Shown here: piece by piece, positions 55,401 to 64,000 of the stretch
Layout: every line of letters begins with the position of its first letter
Numbering within the stretch: the stretch's first letter is position 1
Notes under the pieces: generated by a model
What the model was told of the DNA's origin: nothing
Database searches by the model: none
Seen by the model: only the letters and a program-made list of their open reading frames with translations
Source of the DNA: Deltaproteobacteria bacterium
GTDB taxonomy: Bacteria; Desulfobacterota; GWC2-55-46
Assembly (NCBI GenBank): GCA_015075075.1
Contig: JABTVA010000002.1
Span: 181,249 to 245,248 of the forward strand
Direction of reading: 5' to 3'
DNA: 64,000 nt
Program-made: the position numbers and the translations under genes

Positions 55401-55821
55401 TGTCCGGGAGCATCTCCGGCACTATGCCGTACTTGGCCGGGCTGAAAAACGTCGAGTGGAGCGCCATGAGGAAGAGGGTCCCGAGCATCAGCTCGATCCT
55501 GCCGGACCATAGCGCGGCGAGGCCGAAGAGAACCGCGACCACCTCGAAACCCTTGGTGGTTATTATGACCGTCCTTTTATTGAAGACGTCGGCGGCGTGG
55601 CCCGCATAGCCGGAAAAGAAAAAGAAGGGGAGTATGAAGACCGCGCCCACCATCGAGAGGTACGCGCCGCCGGAGGCGCCTTCAGAGCCCGCGATGTTCA
55701 CGGCGACGAGCGAGAGGACTATCTTGAAGGCGTTGTCGTTGAACGCGCCCAGGAACTGGGTCCAGAGGAAGGACTGGAAACCCATTGACTTTATGAGGTC
55801 TTTATATCTGCCCATGCTCAT
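52414..55821 (-). CDS. fused MFS transporter - acyltransferase - acyl-ACP/CoA ligase (Aas/LplT-like)
   Basis: 1135 residues with three functions. Residues 1-410: 12-helix MFS of LplT type (lysophospholipid flippase). About 420-610: PlsC acyltransferase with NHMSFVDAFLV (H-x4-D) and FAEGAITRTG. About 630-1135: AMP-forming ligase with TIIFTSGSTGIPKGVMLSHH, GYGATEMSPVVS and TGDIA. Together they would take up, re-acylate and so recycle lysophospholipids. In E. coli this is LplT plus Aas as two proteins; the triple fusion is known in several lineages. Start ATG 55821; a second start 55815 is possible. Confidence 0.93.
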   Translation of the reverse strand: MSMGRYKDLIKSMGFQSFLWTQFLGAFNDNAFKIVLSLVAVNIAGSEGASGGAYLSMVGAVFILPFFFFSGYAGHAADVFNKRTVIITTKGFEVVAVLFGLAALWSGRIELMLGTLFLMALHSTFFSPAKYGIVPEMLPDRDLSRANGLLEMSTFLAIILGTSLGTIMYSAWSDKLTVVGLVLVVTALVGMLMSFGVPVVPDSGAVKRFKWNPFSEIGKGSRSLLKNRLLLFTVGGITYFWFLGSLLQMVIILLGKEVMGLTDLWVGILIVFLAVGIGLGSIIAGRLSGDKVEPGLVPLGWIGMGIFSLLLAFSPDSYPRTGAAMLMLGFSGGLFIVPLNALLQQKSAAVEKGRIIATNNFFNTCGILAASGVLWVMTETLGLAADKIILAFGVVTLLSTVFILKAFPDFLTRFILWMLTHTLYKIKVVGQENVPLTGPALLVSNHMSFVDAFLVGACVQRFIRFLIYEYFYNIKPIQWLLRLMKALPIADGNRKEVLQSISRARDEIKAGHMVCIFAEGAITRTGNLLPFKKGFERIIDGLDVPVIPVHLDRVWGSVFSFKGMKFFWKFPTHFPYPVTVSFGKPLRGATALEVRQAVMELGSAAHDHRRSQDDLLHLGFIREARSRLFSFCMADSTGKKLSWARALAGSIMLSKWAASNLKGEKVCLLLPSSVAGALANIALLMAGKVPVNLNFTASREAVGSAVLQSGASEIITSRAFIEKAGIERDGRMLFLEDVMAKASGAGRLFGMAAALLFPARLISALYCVNKDPRGLATIIFTSGSTGIPKGVMLSHHNIISNVEGLQQIFVHSHRDTIMGTLPFFHSFGYTATIWFPLLSGFRAVYHTNPMDARGIGELARKYHATMIMGAPTFFSHYVKKCEPGDFAALRYAVAGAEKLKPQVAAEFRSRFGIDLLEGYGATEMSPVVSVNIPDIEHGGVRQRGSRPGTVGHPIPGVSARVVDPETGMELPPGSEGMLLVKGPNLMLGYLGDPEATSRVLRNGWYVTGDIASIGEDGFITILDRLARFSKIGGEMIPHIKIEEALANALSSDCVVTAVPDSARGERLVALYTKKETAPEEAWRALAGTDLPRLWLPKRDSFFFIEELPVTATGKTDMKRIRGLAAELARAGGSFL

Positions 55822-56150
55822 TTATGAATTTGATTCAGGACGTTTGTTTTCTTCCTGTTCACCGGGATTAGCCTGCTTAGGGCGATATTATAGAATTCCG
55901 ACGAGCATCGCGGCATTAAAAAAACAAAGGCTTATTATACCCCAAGAGGGCCCGGGATGGGGCAAAAAGCCGGGCCTGGCACTGGGGGGCGGTTGCTTAT
56001 CATTCGGGCTACAGGGAATCCAATTCGAGCGAAATCGGGGCAGCGCAGGGTTGAAAGAGGGTCGTTCAGGTCATAAAGGCTTTTCCGGTCCCTGCAGCCG
56101 CGCTAAAGCGGACTCCCGCCGAGCCGGGTACAATCCCTCCCCGGCAAATA
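55822..56150. other. intergenic, no gene seen
   Basis: Promoter region of the fusion gene; no motif could be supported. Confidence 0.4.
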
Positions 56151-56179
56151 AAAAACCCCTCAGTAGCTGAGGGGTTTTT
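56151..56179 (-). terminator. terminator of the zinc-ribbon gene
   Basis: AAAAACCCCTCAG and CTGAGGGGTTTTT form a perfect 13-bp hairpin (loop TAG), 14 bp after the minus-strand stop. Confidence 0.9.
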
Positions 56180-56192
56180 CTTTGAAAGGGGA

Positions 56193-56486
56193 TTACCTTT
56201 CGTGAGGGAGCTTGTAGCCGACACCGGCGAACTGGATGTTCTCCGGGTCGTCGCACCTCGGCGGAGAGACCGCGTGCACGCCGCCGCACTTGGGGCACTT
56301 GCCGACAAAGGTCTTCAAAACGAAGGCCTCGCCGCATCCCTGGCACCTGGCGTTAAGCCCGCCGTCCGGGATGGGGGCGTTCCTCACCCCGCCGCCGTGC
56401 GCGTGATAGACGAACTCCACCAGCTCAAGACCTTCCGAGAACGGGCCGCCGCCGGCAGGCCCGCAACTTCCGCAACCTTCACCCAT
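56193..56486 (-). CDS. zinc-ribbon protein of unknown function
   Basis: 97 residues. Start MGEGCGSCGP, then NARCQGCGEAF and VGKCPKCGGVH form a C-x2-C...C-x2-C zinc ribbon, and PRCDDPENIQF follows. Probably cytosolic, RNA- or protein-binding or a regulator; the family is not recognised. The last gene of normal composition before the AT-rich islet. Confidence 0.75.
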   Translation of the reverse strand: MGEGCGSCGPAGGGPFSEGLELVEFVYHAHGGGVRNAPIPDGGLNARCQGCGEAFVLKTFVGKCPKCGGVHAVSPPRCDDPENIQFAGVGYKLPHER

Positions 56487-56694
56487 AAGACCTCCAAAAT
56501 TGAGTATTCCTAAATCATATCATAGAATACTAAAAAAACCGGACTTATTCAATACATATCGACTTATAAGCTCTCAAGAGAATAGAACACTGCTGATTTT
56601 CCTTGCCACAGCCCCCCTCGATTTTGTATTCTACAAACCGGCATAATACCCTCCCATTCGAATCAGCTCGTAACAGTTAATATTCTAATAAGCC
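56487..56694. other. left end of AT-rich islet
   Basis: The composition changes to AT-rich at about 56510. No gene is seen. The sequence before the ATG at 56695 (AACAGTTAATATTCTAATAAGCC) has no clear ribosome site. No tRNA or direct repeat at the border. Confidence 0.45.
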
Positions 56695-57174
56695 ATGAAC
56701 TCAACCAAAAACCCGAAATCCATTATAGAGCAGCTCAACAGAAAGAAGTGGTGGCATTCGCCTCCTTTGGACAAGTGTGCGTATAAAAAGAGAGGTGCGT
56801 TCCTCGCCTCGTCTTATAAAGAATGTGAGTTCTACGGCCGTCCTTACGACAATCCGATCGAAGTTCATTTGTCTAATCCGTTGATAGATACAGAAGAAAA
56901 CATTATCAAACGGCTCTTCGGTTCAGATTCCCGCCAGATGGATACATACAGATCCCTTCTGGATATTTTTTCGAAAACCACCCTAAACACAAGATTCCGG
57001 CTGGATGCGGAGATCTACAAGGCGGCTAAAAAGAAAGGGTACGACTCGATTGCCATCGTAACCGCCGCGGGAATGAAGAAGGTTGAAGAAAAACAGCTTC
57101 CAAGAAGTATCGAGCTGAATGTTTTCGATATCAACAAATCAAGCCTCAAGGAAGTCAAAAATGCCAGTTTGTAA
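56695..57174 (+). CDS. possible ADP-ribosyltransferase-fold protein in R-M operon
   Basis: 159 residues, no signal or membrane helix. The arrangement WWHSPPL (residues 19-25), GAFLASSYKECEFYG (34-48), PIEVHLSNPLIDT and KKKGYDSIAIV (113-122) resembles the ART fold of the PolyVal/toxin type: a His or Arg on strand 1, a Ser/Thr-rich step before A/C-x-x-Y-G, and G-Y-D-S/G-I before the last strand. I cannot see a clear catalytic Glu motif, so activity is unsure. Its end overlaps the methyltransferase start by 14 bp. Role inferred only: part of the restriction system or an associated toxin or guard. Confidence 0.5.
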   Translation: MNSTKNPKSIIEQLNRKKWWHSPPLDKCAYKKRGAFLASSYKECEFYGRPYDNPIEVHLSNPLIDTEENIIKRLFGSDSRQMDTYRSLLDIFSKTTLNTRFRLDAEIYKAAKKKGYDSIAIVTAAGMKKVEEKQLPRSIELNVFDINKSSLKEVKNASL

Positions 57175-58087
57175 GCCAGTCAAAAACACCAGGGGCAAGA
57201 AAAAAGAAATCCTGTATGCGGCCCCTGAGAGCGGTATAGAGTTAGCCAATTTCGAAGAGGCAGCCTCGTATGGGGATAAGCCTTATTCTACTTATTTTAA
57301 AGATCCGGCACATGGCATTTTGCTGTTGAAGGGAAACTGTATTGAGGTTTTGAACAGGGCGCGGGAAAACAGCGTTGATATGATTTTTGCAGACCCGCCG
57401 TATTTTCTTTCAAACGGCGGCATCACCTGCCATGCAGGGAAAATGGTGTCGGTCAATAAAGGCAAATGGGACGTCTCGAAAGGCGTTAAAGAAAACCACG
57501 AGTTCAATCTTGAATGGCTGAAAGCCTGCCAGCGCGTCCTTAAGCCCAACGGGACGATATGGGTTTCAGGGACAACTCATATAATCCATTCAATCGGCTT
57601 TGCCATGCAGGAGCTTGGTTACAAGATACTTAACGATATCGCCTGGTATAAAAGAAATGCACCCCCTAATCTGTCGTGCCGTTACTTTACCCATTCTACT
57701 GAAACTGTGCTGTGGGCAGCAAAAAATAAATCAAGCAAACACTACTTTAATTACAAGCTGATGAAGCAAATTAATAATGGTAAGCAGATGCGCAATGTTT
57801 GGGAAATTTCCGCGCCCGCTGCGGATGAAAAAAAATTCGGCAAACACCCGACCCAGAAGCCGGTTGAGTTATTAAAAAGAATTATTCTTGCCTCTACACG
57901 GGAAGAAGACTTTGTGCTTGACCCCTTCTGCGGAAGCTCTACCACCGGAATCGCCGCAATTTTATTGAATAGAAAATATGTAGGCGTTGACATTGAGGAA
58001 GGATATTTAGACCTTTCCAAAAAGCGTCTTGAACAAGCTGGCAAAGAAAAAAAGACACTTTTCTGTCGTGAGGGCAAAGCGTCATGA
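57161..58087 (+). CDS. site-specific DNA methyltransferase (class beta, N6-adenine type)
   Basis: 308 residues. The catalytic DPPY is at 78-81 (ADPPYFLSNGG) and the SAM-binding motif comes last (LDPFCGSSTTGIAA, about 247), so the motif order is that of class beta. THSTETVLWAAKN and GKHPTQKPVELLKRIILAS are typical of type II adenine methyltransferases. ATG 57161 with AAGGAAG upstream fits better than the longer frame from 57119. The following endonuclease begins within its stop (ATGA at 58084). AT-rich codon use. Confidence 0.9.
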   Translation: MPVCKPVKNTRGKKKEILYAAPESGIELANFEEAASYGDKPYSTYFKDPAHGILLLKGNCIEVLNRARENSVDMIFADPPYFLSNGGITCHAGKMVSVNKGKWDVSKGVKENHEFNLEWLKACQRVLKPNGTIWVSGTTHIIHSIGFAMQELGYKILNDIAWYKRNAPPNLSCRYFTHSTETVLWAAKNKSSKHYFNYKLMKQINNGKQMRNVWEISAPAADEKKFGKHPTQKPVELLKRIILASTREEDFVLDPFCGSSTTGIAAILLNRKYVGVDIEEGYLDLSKKRLEQAGKEKKTLFCREGKAS

Positions 58088-58671
58088 AAATCGGCGGTTC
58101 CGGCGGAGGCAATACAATAACCGGCTTAAATTTTGAAAAGAAAGTTGATTTTCAAGACCTTCTGAAAGCGGTTCCCGGATATGCATTGAAAAAGATATCT
58201 CATAAGGCAGGATTAGGCGTGTTTTTCGAGGACACTCTAGTTGCGCGGTGTTTTAGGAAGCAAGATTTTTATAAATTTTTGGAGGAAGAAAATATTAATT
58301 GGCAGCAAATGCTCTCAAAAAGATTATTGCCTGACGATGCTCTTCTGGTGATTGTACGAGAAACCTTGTTTATTATCGAAGTCAAATATCAACAGGTTGC
58401 AGGCTCGGTTGATGAGAAACTTCAAACATGTGATTTTAAACGCAAGCAGTATTTAAAATTGGTTGCGCCGCTTGGCATAAAAGTCGAATATGTTTATGTG
58501 CTGAACGATTGGTTTAAACAACCTTCTTATAAGGATGTGTTGGAGTATGTGCATAGCGTCAATTGCCATTATAAATTTAATGAACTTCCTTTATCTTGGT
58601 TAGGATTACCCACCAAACAAGCCATGCCAGCACCGGTCATACCCTCTCGTACGGGTCCCACAGTTTCTTGA
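58084..58671 (+). CDS. type II restriction endonuclease, PD-(D/E)XK fold
   Basis: 195 residues. The catalytic pattern is PD (83-84) then E-V-K (99-101) in RLLPDDALL and FIIEVKYQQ, i.e. PD-x14-ExK. The N-terminus GGSGGGNTITGLNFE is a known opening of several type II enzymes. The last 15-20 residues (from about 58620) lie in GC-rich host sequence and overlap the 3' end of dgt by 35 bp, so the native C-terminus may have been lost or replaced at the islet border. Cleavage site unknown. Confidence 0.8.
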   Translation: MKIGGSGGGNTITGLNFEKKVDFQDLLKAVPGYALKKISHKAGLGVFFEDTLVARCFRKQDFYKFLEEENINWQQMLSKRLLPDDALLVIVRETLFIIEVKYQQVAGSVDEKLQTCDFKRKQYLKLVAPLGIKVEYVYVLNDWFKQPSYKDVLEYVHSVNCHYKFNELPLSWLGLPTKQAMPAPVIPSRTGPTVS

Positions 58672-59791
58672 ACTCATCGAGCGCGAACCTGTCGGTCATC
58701 CCGGCTATGTAGTCGCAGATCACCCTTTCCTTGCCGTGCCTCTCTATTTCCATGCAGGTCTTGGGCGGCAGGAGCTTCGGCTCCCTCATGTAGACAGTAA
58801 AGAGGTTCCTTAGTATCCTCCGGGCCTTGTCCGCCATCCTTATGACCCTGTGGTGGTTGTAGAGATTGGCTTTAAGGAACCTCTTGAGCTGCCGGTTTTT
58901 AGCATCCATCTCCGGGCTGAAGCCCGCGATATTCGCCCCGCGCGCCCTCACGTCCTCTATGGAGCCGATGCCCTCGTCGGCTATGGTCTTAAGGATGGTC
59001 CCCACGAGGTCGGTAACCTGCGCGTTGATTATCCTTATTATGGTCTGGGAGACGAGTATCTTCCGGTCCTCGCCGGGGTAAAGGGCCTTAACCTCTTCAA
59101 AGTGCTCCTTCCAGAGCGCCACTTCCCTGAGAGAGTCGATCTCCAGCATGTCGGAAGAGAGGCCGTCGTCTATGTCGTGGTTGTTGTAGGCGATCTCGTC
59201 GGCTATGTCCACTATCTGGGCTTCGAGCGAGGCGGAGCTGCCGCCGTCGTATTCGGAATTGCGGCCGGGCCGGTCGTGCTCGGAAGAGTGCTTCACAATC
59301 CCTTCCCGTACCTCGTATGTGAGGTTGAGGCCGTTAAAGCCCGGGTATTTCCTCTCAAGCTCTTCCACTATGCGGAGGCTCTGCCCGTTGTGCTCGAACC
59401 CGCCGTGCCCCTCCATCAGGTGGTTGAGCGCGTCCTCGCCCGTATGTCCGAAGGGCGGGTGCCCGAGGTCGTGGGCCAGGGCTATGGCCTCTGCAAGGTC
59501 TTCGTTCAGGCCGAGGGCGCGCGCGATGGTCCGGGATATCTGGGCCACCTCTATGGTGTGCGTAAGCCGCGTCCGGTAGTGGTCTCCCTCGTGGTAGACG
59601 AAGACCTGGGTCTTGTATTCGAGCCGCCTGAAGGCGTGGGAGTGGATTATCCGGTCCCTGTCCCTCTGGAAGGGGGTCCTGAACGGGTGCTCGGCCTCCG
59701 CGTGCTTCCTGCCCCTTGTGGCCCCGCTCCAGGCCGCGTAGGGCTGAAGCCTCCTTGATTCCGCCTCGATGTAATTCTGGGCCTTTGCCAT
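58637..59791 (-). CDS. dgt: deoxyguanosinetriphosphate triphosphohydrolase family protein (HD)
   Basis: dNTP triphosphohydrolase of the HD superfamily. 384 residues with HAFRRLEYKTQVF, HTIEVAQISR (His), ALAHDLGHPPFGHTGE (HD pair), and VDIADEIAYNNHDIDDGL (Asp). Deoxynucleotide depletion by such enzymes limits phage replication in some hosts. Here it faces the AT-rich islet, its 3' end forming the islet's right border. Confidence 0.93.
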   Translation of the reverse strand: MAKAQNYIEAESRRLQPYAAWSGATRGRKHAEAEHPFRTPFQRDRDRIIHSHAFRRLEYKTQVFVYHEGDHYRTRLTHTIEVAQISRTIARALGLNEDLAEAIALAHDLGHPPFGHTGEDALNHLMEGHGGFEHNGQSLRIVEELERKYPGFNGLNLTYEVREGIVKHSSEHDRPGRNSEYDGGSSASLEAQIVDIADEIAYNNHDIDDGLSSDMLEIDSLREVALWKEHFEEVKALYPGEDRKILVSQTIIRIINAQVTDLVGTILKTIADEGIGSIEDVRARGANIAGFSPEMDAKNRQLKRFLKANLYNHHRVIRMADKARRILRNLFTVYMREPKLLPPKTCMEIERHGKERVICDYIAGMTDRFALDEFKKLWDPYERV

Positions 59792-59824
59792 TGACTTTTC
59801 CCCGGAAGATAATAGAATTAATGC

Positions 59825-60391
59825 ATGAGAACTCTCGTCCTCATCCTGGCTGTAGCGGTGCTTGCGGGCTGCTCGGTCATGCCCAGGGGCGTCCTGAAGG
59901 CCGTGGACCGCGACATCACGCTCGACCAGGTCCAGGCCAACCCCGACCGCTATCTCGGCTCTAACGTCCTCTGGGGCGGCATAATCCTCGGCGCCGAAAA
60001 CCTCGAGGACGTTACGGAGATAGAGGTGCTTGAGACGAAACTCGGGTTCGACGAGCGCCCCGCTAACGGAACCTCAAGGGGCCGGTTCATAATCCGGGCG
60101 AGGGGCTTCCTCGACACCAACATCTACTCCAAGGACAAGCGGATAACCGTTGCCGGGACCGTAAGGGCCGTCGAGAGGAGGAGGATAGGCAGGATGGAAT
60201 ATCCCTATCCGGTCCTCGAGCCCATCGAAGTAAGGATTTCAGACCCGGTCGAGGACAGATACGTTTACCAGGACCCCTTCCTCTACGGACCGTTTTATCC
60301 CTATGGTCCCTACGGGCCTTTTTCCCCCTTTAACCCCTACTACCCGTTCGGCCCGAGGCGGCCTTACAATCCCTACCCGTTCTTCCCTTAG
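59825..60391 (+). CDS. Slp-family outer-membrane lipoprotein
   Basis: 188 residues with lipobox LAVAVLAGCS. The core VQANPDRYLGSNVLWGGIILGAEN and TVAGTVRAVE matches the Slp family of starvation lipoproteins. The end is a proline/tyrosine/glycine-rich tail (PYGPYGPFSPFNPYYPFGP) that is probably disordered. Function of the family is unknown. A copy of repeat A begins right after its stop codon. Confidence 0.85.
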   Translation: MRTLVLILAVAVLAGCSVMPRGVLKAVDRDITLDQVQANPDRYLGSNVLWGGIILGAENLEDVTEIEVLETKLGFDERPANGTSRGRFIIRARGFLDTNIYSKDKRITVAGTVRAVERRRIGRMEYPYPVLEPIEVRISDPVEDRYVYQDPFLYGPFYPYGPYGPFSPFNPYYPFGPRRPYNPYPFFP

Positions 60392-60515
60392 CAGTCTGCT
60401 GAAAAAGCCCAATCTGCTGTGTCGTCTTCAAAATTCGTCATTGCGGCGTACAATAAAAGTACGCCTCATTCCTCATTTTTCGACTCCTTGCATCTTGAGC
60501 TTTTTGAGCAGCCTG
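60392..60515. repeat. family A palindromic repeat, copy A2 (124 bp)
   Basis: Starts directly after the Slp stop codon with CAGTCTGCTGAAAAAGCC, ends with GAGCTTTTTGAGCAGCCTG (60497-60515). Opposite orientation to A1, same length, and includes the central GTACGCC. It sits between Slp and atpD ends (convergent), where it may act as terminator. Confidence 0.85.
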
Positions 60516-60542
60516 CATGTAATTCTGAGTTCTTCAGAACCC

Positions 60543-62187
<1,645 letters not shown>

Positions 62188-62289
62188 TGGTTGCTTAAAA
62201 GTTTGGGAACGGCCTTCCGGCCCTCTCCCGGTTACTGCCCCGCGTGAGTTCCGGGGCTTAAGTCGTTGCCTCAGGCAGAGCCGCGGGGC

Positions 62290-63156
62290 TTACTTAAGCG
62301 CCTCCGCGCCTCCGATTATCTCCATGAGCTCCTTGGTGATGGCGGCCTGGCGGAGCCTGTTATACACGAGCGTAAGGCCGCTTATCATCTGCCCCGCGTT
62401 CTTCGAGGCCGAGTCCATCGCCGTCATCCGAGCCCCGTGCTCGCTGGCCGACGTTTCCAGAAGGGCCCTGAAGGCCTGCACCTCTACGTACTTTGGAAGG
62501 AGGCTCGCAAGCACCGCCTCTTCGCCGGGCTCGTAGATGTACTCGCCCTTGCCTTCGCCTTCCTTGTTCTCCTCGTTCTCGGGTGCCGAGACGGGCAGGA
62601 GCTTTATCGTAAGCGGCTTCTGGGTGAGGGCGGACTTGAACTCGCTGAATATCATGTGGACCTCGTCGGTCTCGCCCTTCAGGTACGAGCCCACGAGGTC
62701 GTTGGCTATCTCGACTGCGGTGCCGTAAGCCGGCCTGCCGCTCCCCACGGGCCTCGCGTTGAGGACCGTGATGTTGCGTCTCTTGAAATACTCGCCCCCG
62801 CGCTTGCCGACGAGATAAAGGCTTGCGCCTGACGAGCCGCGCTCGCGGAGGAACCTTTCCGCTGTCCGGAGGAGCTGCGAGTTGAAGCTTCCGCAAAGGC
62901 CCCTGTCCGAGGTGAAGAGCGCGAGGGTTATCTTCTTTACCTCCCTCTTTTCAAGGAGGGGGTGGCTGTCGGGGGAGGCCTTGGATGCGAGCGAGCCTAT
63001 GAGCTCGAGCATCTTCTCGGCATAGGGCCGGGCCGCGACTATCTCGTCCTGGGCCTTCTTGAGCTTCGCGGCGGAGACCATCTTCATGGCCTTGGTTATC
63101 TGCCGCGTGTTCTTGACCGACTTTATTCTTCTTTTTATGTCCTTAAGGCTGGGCAT
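62290..63156 (-). CDS. atpG: ATP synthase F1 subunit gamma
   Basis: Rotor shaft of the ATP synthase. 288 residues: SLKDIKRRIKSVKNTRQITKAMKMVSAAKL at the N-terminus, FTSDRGLCGSFN, and the C-terminal ENAGQMI-like and YNRLRQAAITKELMEIIGGAEAL. Start 63156. Lies between atpA and atpD in normal order but separated from both by repeats. Confidence 0.96.
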   Translation of the reverse strand: MPSLKDIKRRIKSVKNTRQITKAMKMVSAAKLKKAQDEIVAARPYAEKMLELIGSLASKASPDSHPLLEKREVKKITLALFTSDRGLCGSFNSQLLRTAERFLRERGSSGASLYLVGKRGGEYFKRRNITVLNARPVGSGRPAYGTAVEIANDLVGSYLKGETDEVHMIFSEFKSALTQKPLTIKLLPVSAPENEENKEGEGKGEYIYEPGEEAVLASLLPKYVEVQAFRALLETSASEHGARMTAMDSASKNAGQMISGLTLVYNRLRQAAITKELMEIIGGAEALK

Positions 63157-63184
63157 CTATGAGATCACCTATGGGCTTTTTTAA

Positions 63185-63304
63185 CAGCTGCTCAAAAAAT
63201 CCATCTGCTGCGTTATCTCGTCGCTCGTCACTGCGACGTACATGAAGAGTACGACTCGCTCCTCGCTCCTCGATGCCTTGCATCTGGAGCTTTTTGAGCA
63301 GCTT
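63185..63304. repeat. family A palindromic repeat, copy A3
   Basis: Ends AGCTGCTCAAAAA (63186-63198) and TTTTTGAGCAGCT (63291-63303) are perfect inverses. The body resembles A1 and A2 (CATCTGCTGCGT, GTACGAC, CTTGCATCTGGAGC). It fills the atpA-atpG gap. Confidence 0.88.
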
Positions 63305-63326
63305 TAGGTAATTCCAGGCCGCTAAA

Positions 63327-64000
63327 TTACTTGCCTTCGGCCACGAACAGGCCCTTCAAGTCGTCGAGCGCCTTATTGAGCTTGGCCTTCAAGTCGTTGT
63401 CTATGGCCTTCTTGGTGCGTATCTCGTCGAGTATCCCGGGGTGCCTGGACTCCATGAAGGCTATGAGCTCTTCCTCGTACCTCTTGAGGGCCGAGTTGGG
63501 GTAGGCGTCGACATAGCCGTTTGTGGCGGCGTAGATGACGAGCACCTGCTTCTCGACCGGAAGGGGCTTGTACTGGCCCTGCTTGAGTATCTCGACGAGC
63601 TTGCCGCCCCTGTTGAGCTGCTTCTGGGTGGCCGGGTCGAGGTCGCTTCCAAACTGGGCGAATGCCGCGAGCTCCCTGTACTGCGCAAGCTCCAACCGCA
63701 ATGTGCCTGCGACCGACTTCATGGCCTTTATCTGTGCGCTGCCGCCGACGCGGGAAACCGAAAGCCCGACGTTGATGGCGGGCCTTATGCCCGAGTAGAA
63801 GAGGTCGGTCTCGAGGAATATCTGGCCGTCGGTGATGGATATGACGTTCGTCGGGATGTAGGCCGAGACGTCGCCCGCCTGCGTCTCGATTATCGGGAGG
63901 GCCGTAAGAGACCCGCCGCCGAGCTCGTCGGAGAGCTTCGCGGCCCTTTCGAGGAGCCTTGAGTGGAGGTAGAAGACGTCTCCGGGGTACGCCTCGCGGC
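63327..64000 (-). CDS. atpA: ATP synthase F1 subunit alpha, partial
   Basis: C-terminal part of the regulatory/non-catalytic subunit, running off the right edge. Readable landmarks: [54 protein letters not shown] and the helical end [14 protein letters not shown]. Nothing is broken in the visible part. Confidence 0.95.
   Translation of the reverse strand, partial: REAYPGDVFYLHSRLLERAAKLSDELGGGSLTALPIIETQAGDVSAYIPTNVISITDGQIFLETDLFYSGIRPAINVGLSVSRVGGSAQIKAMKSVAGTLRLELAQYRELAAFAQFGSDLDPATQKQLNRGGKLVEILKQGQYKPLPVEKQVLVIYAATNGYVDAYPNSALKRYEEELIAFMESRHPGILDEIRTKKAIDNDLKAKLNKALDDLKGLFVAEGK

Overview
The window is a GC-rich (by eye about 60%) bacterial chromosome segment spanning the replication origin. 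dnaA and dnaN flank an oriC-like spacer, followed by rpmH, rnpA, yidD, yidC and mnmE; mnmG, rsmG, parA, parB and a bactofilin gene lie about 20 kb further on, with two ParB-binding parS sites at rsmG. Gene content (ParABS, bactofilin, NhaD, DksA/TraR-type zinc finger, class I fructose bisphosphatase, a MFS-PlsC-AMP ligase fusion, GGDEF/EAL proteins) and protein style suggest a Gram-negative related to the former Deltaproteobacteria or a neighbouring phylum, probably from a metagenome. The exact phylum cannot be read from the sequence alone.

Layout. 1-9.9 kb: glutamate dehydrogenase (cut by the left edge), dnaA, oriC, dnaN, rpmH-rnpA-yidD-yidC, mnmE, a CPA1 antiporter. 9.9-28.7 kb: a block lying between mnmE and mnmG, with a universal stress protein, fbp, a ruined lysine 2,3-aminomutase gene, pyrE, pyrF, a ubiquinone-type set (ubiG, then ubiC-ubiA-ubiD), a CI-like regulator, tRNA-Val(CAC), ruvX, mltG, apbE and a TraR-like gene. 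28.7-33.5 kb: mnmG-rsmG-parA-parB-bactofilin. 33.5-45.8 kb: GT-C glycosyltransferase, ClC transporter, endonuclease V, PfpI protein, a very large PAS/GGDEF/EAL protein, nhaD, typA, a cytochrome c'-like protein. 45.8-47.5 kb: an AT-rich islet with a winged-helix-type protein and a structured leader or small RNA. 47.5-56.5 kb: housekeeping and signalling genes. 56.5-58.6 kb: a second AT-rich islet holding a coupled three-gene operon: an ADP-ribosyltransferase-like protein, a DNA methyltransferase and a PD-(D/E)XK endonuclease. 58.6-64 kb: dgt, a Slp-like lipoprotein, and atpD, atpG, atpA (cut by the right edge) on the minus strand.

Three families of short inverted-repeat elements are scattered through the window (family A, four copies; family B, three copies with 19-bp terminal inverted repeats perfect in two of them; family C, two copies). 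Every gap of the atp segment holds one of them.

Quality warning. Many essential genes carry one or more frameshifts (gdh tail, dnaA start, yidC, nhaP-like gene, pyrF start, mltG, mnmG, rsmG, parA, parB, typA), and two patches (about 12.6-14.9 kb and 29.65-31.48 kb) are peppered with small deletions while the homology remains traceable. Because these genes cannot all be dead, I read most of this as sequence or assembly error, not biology.
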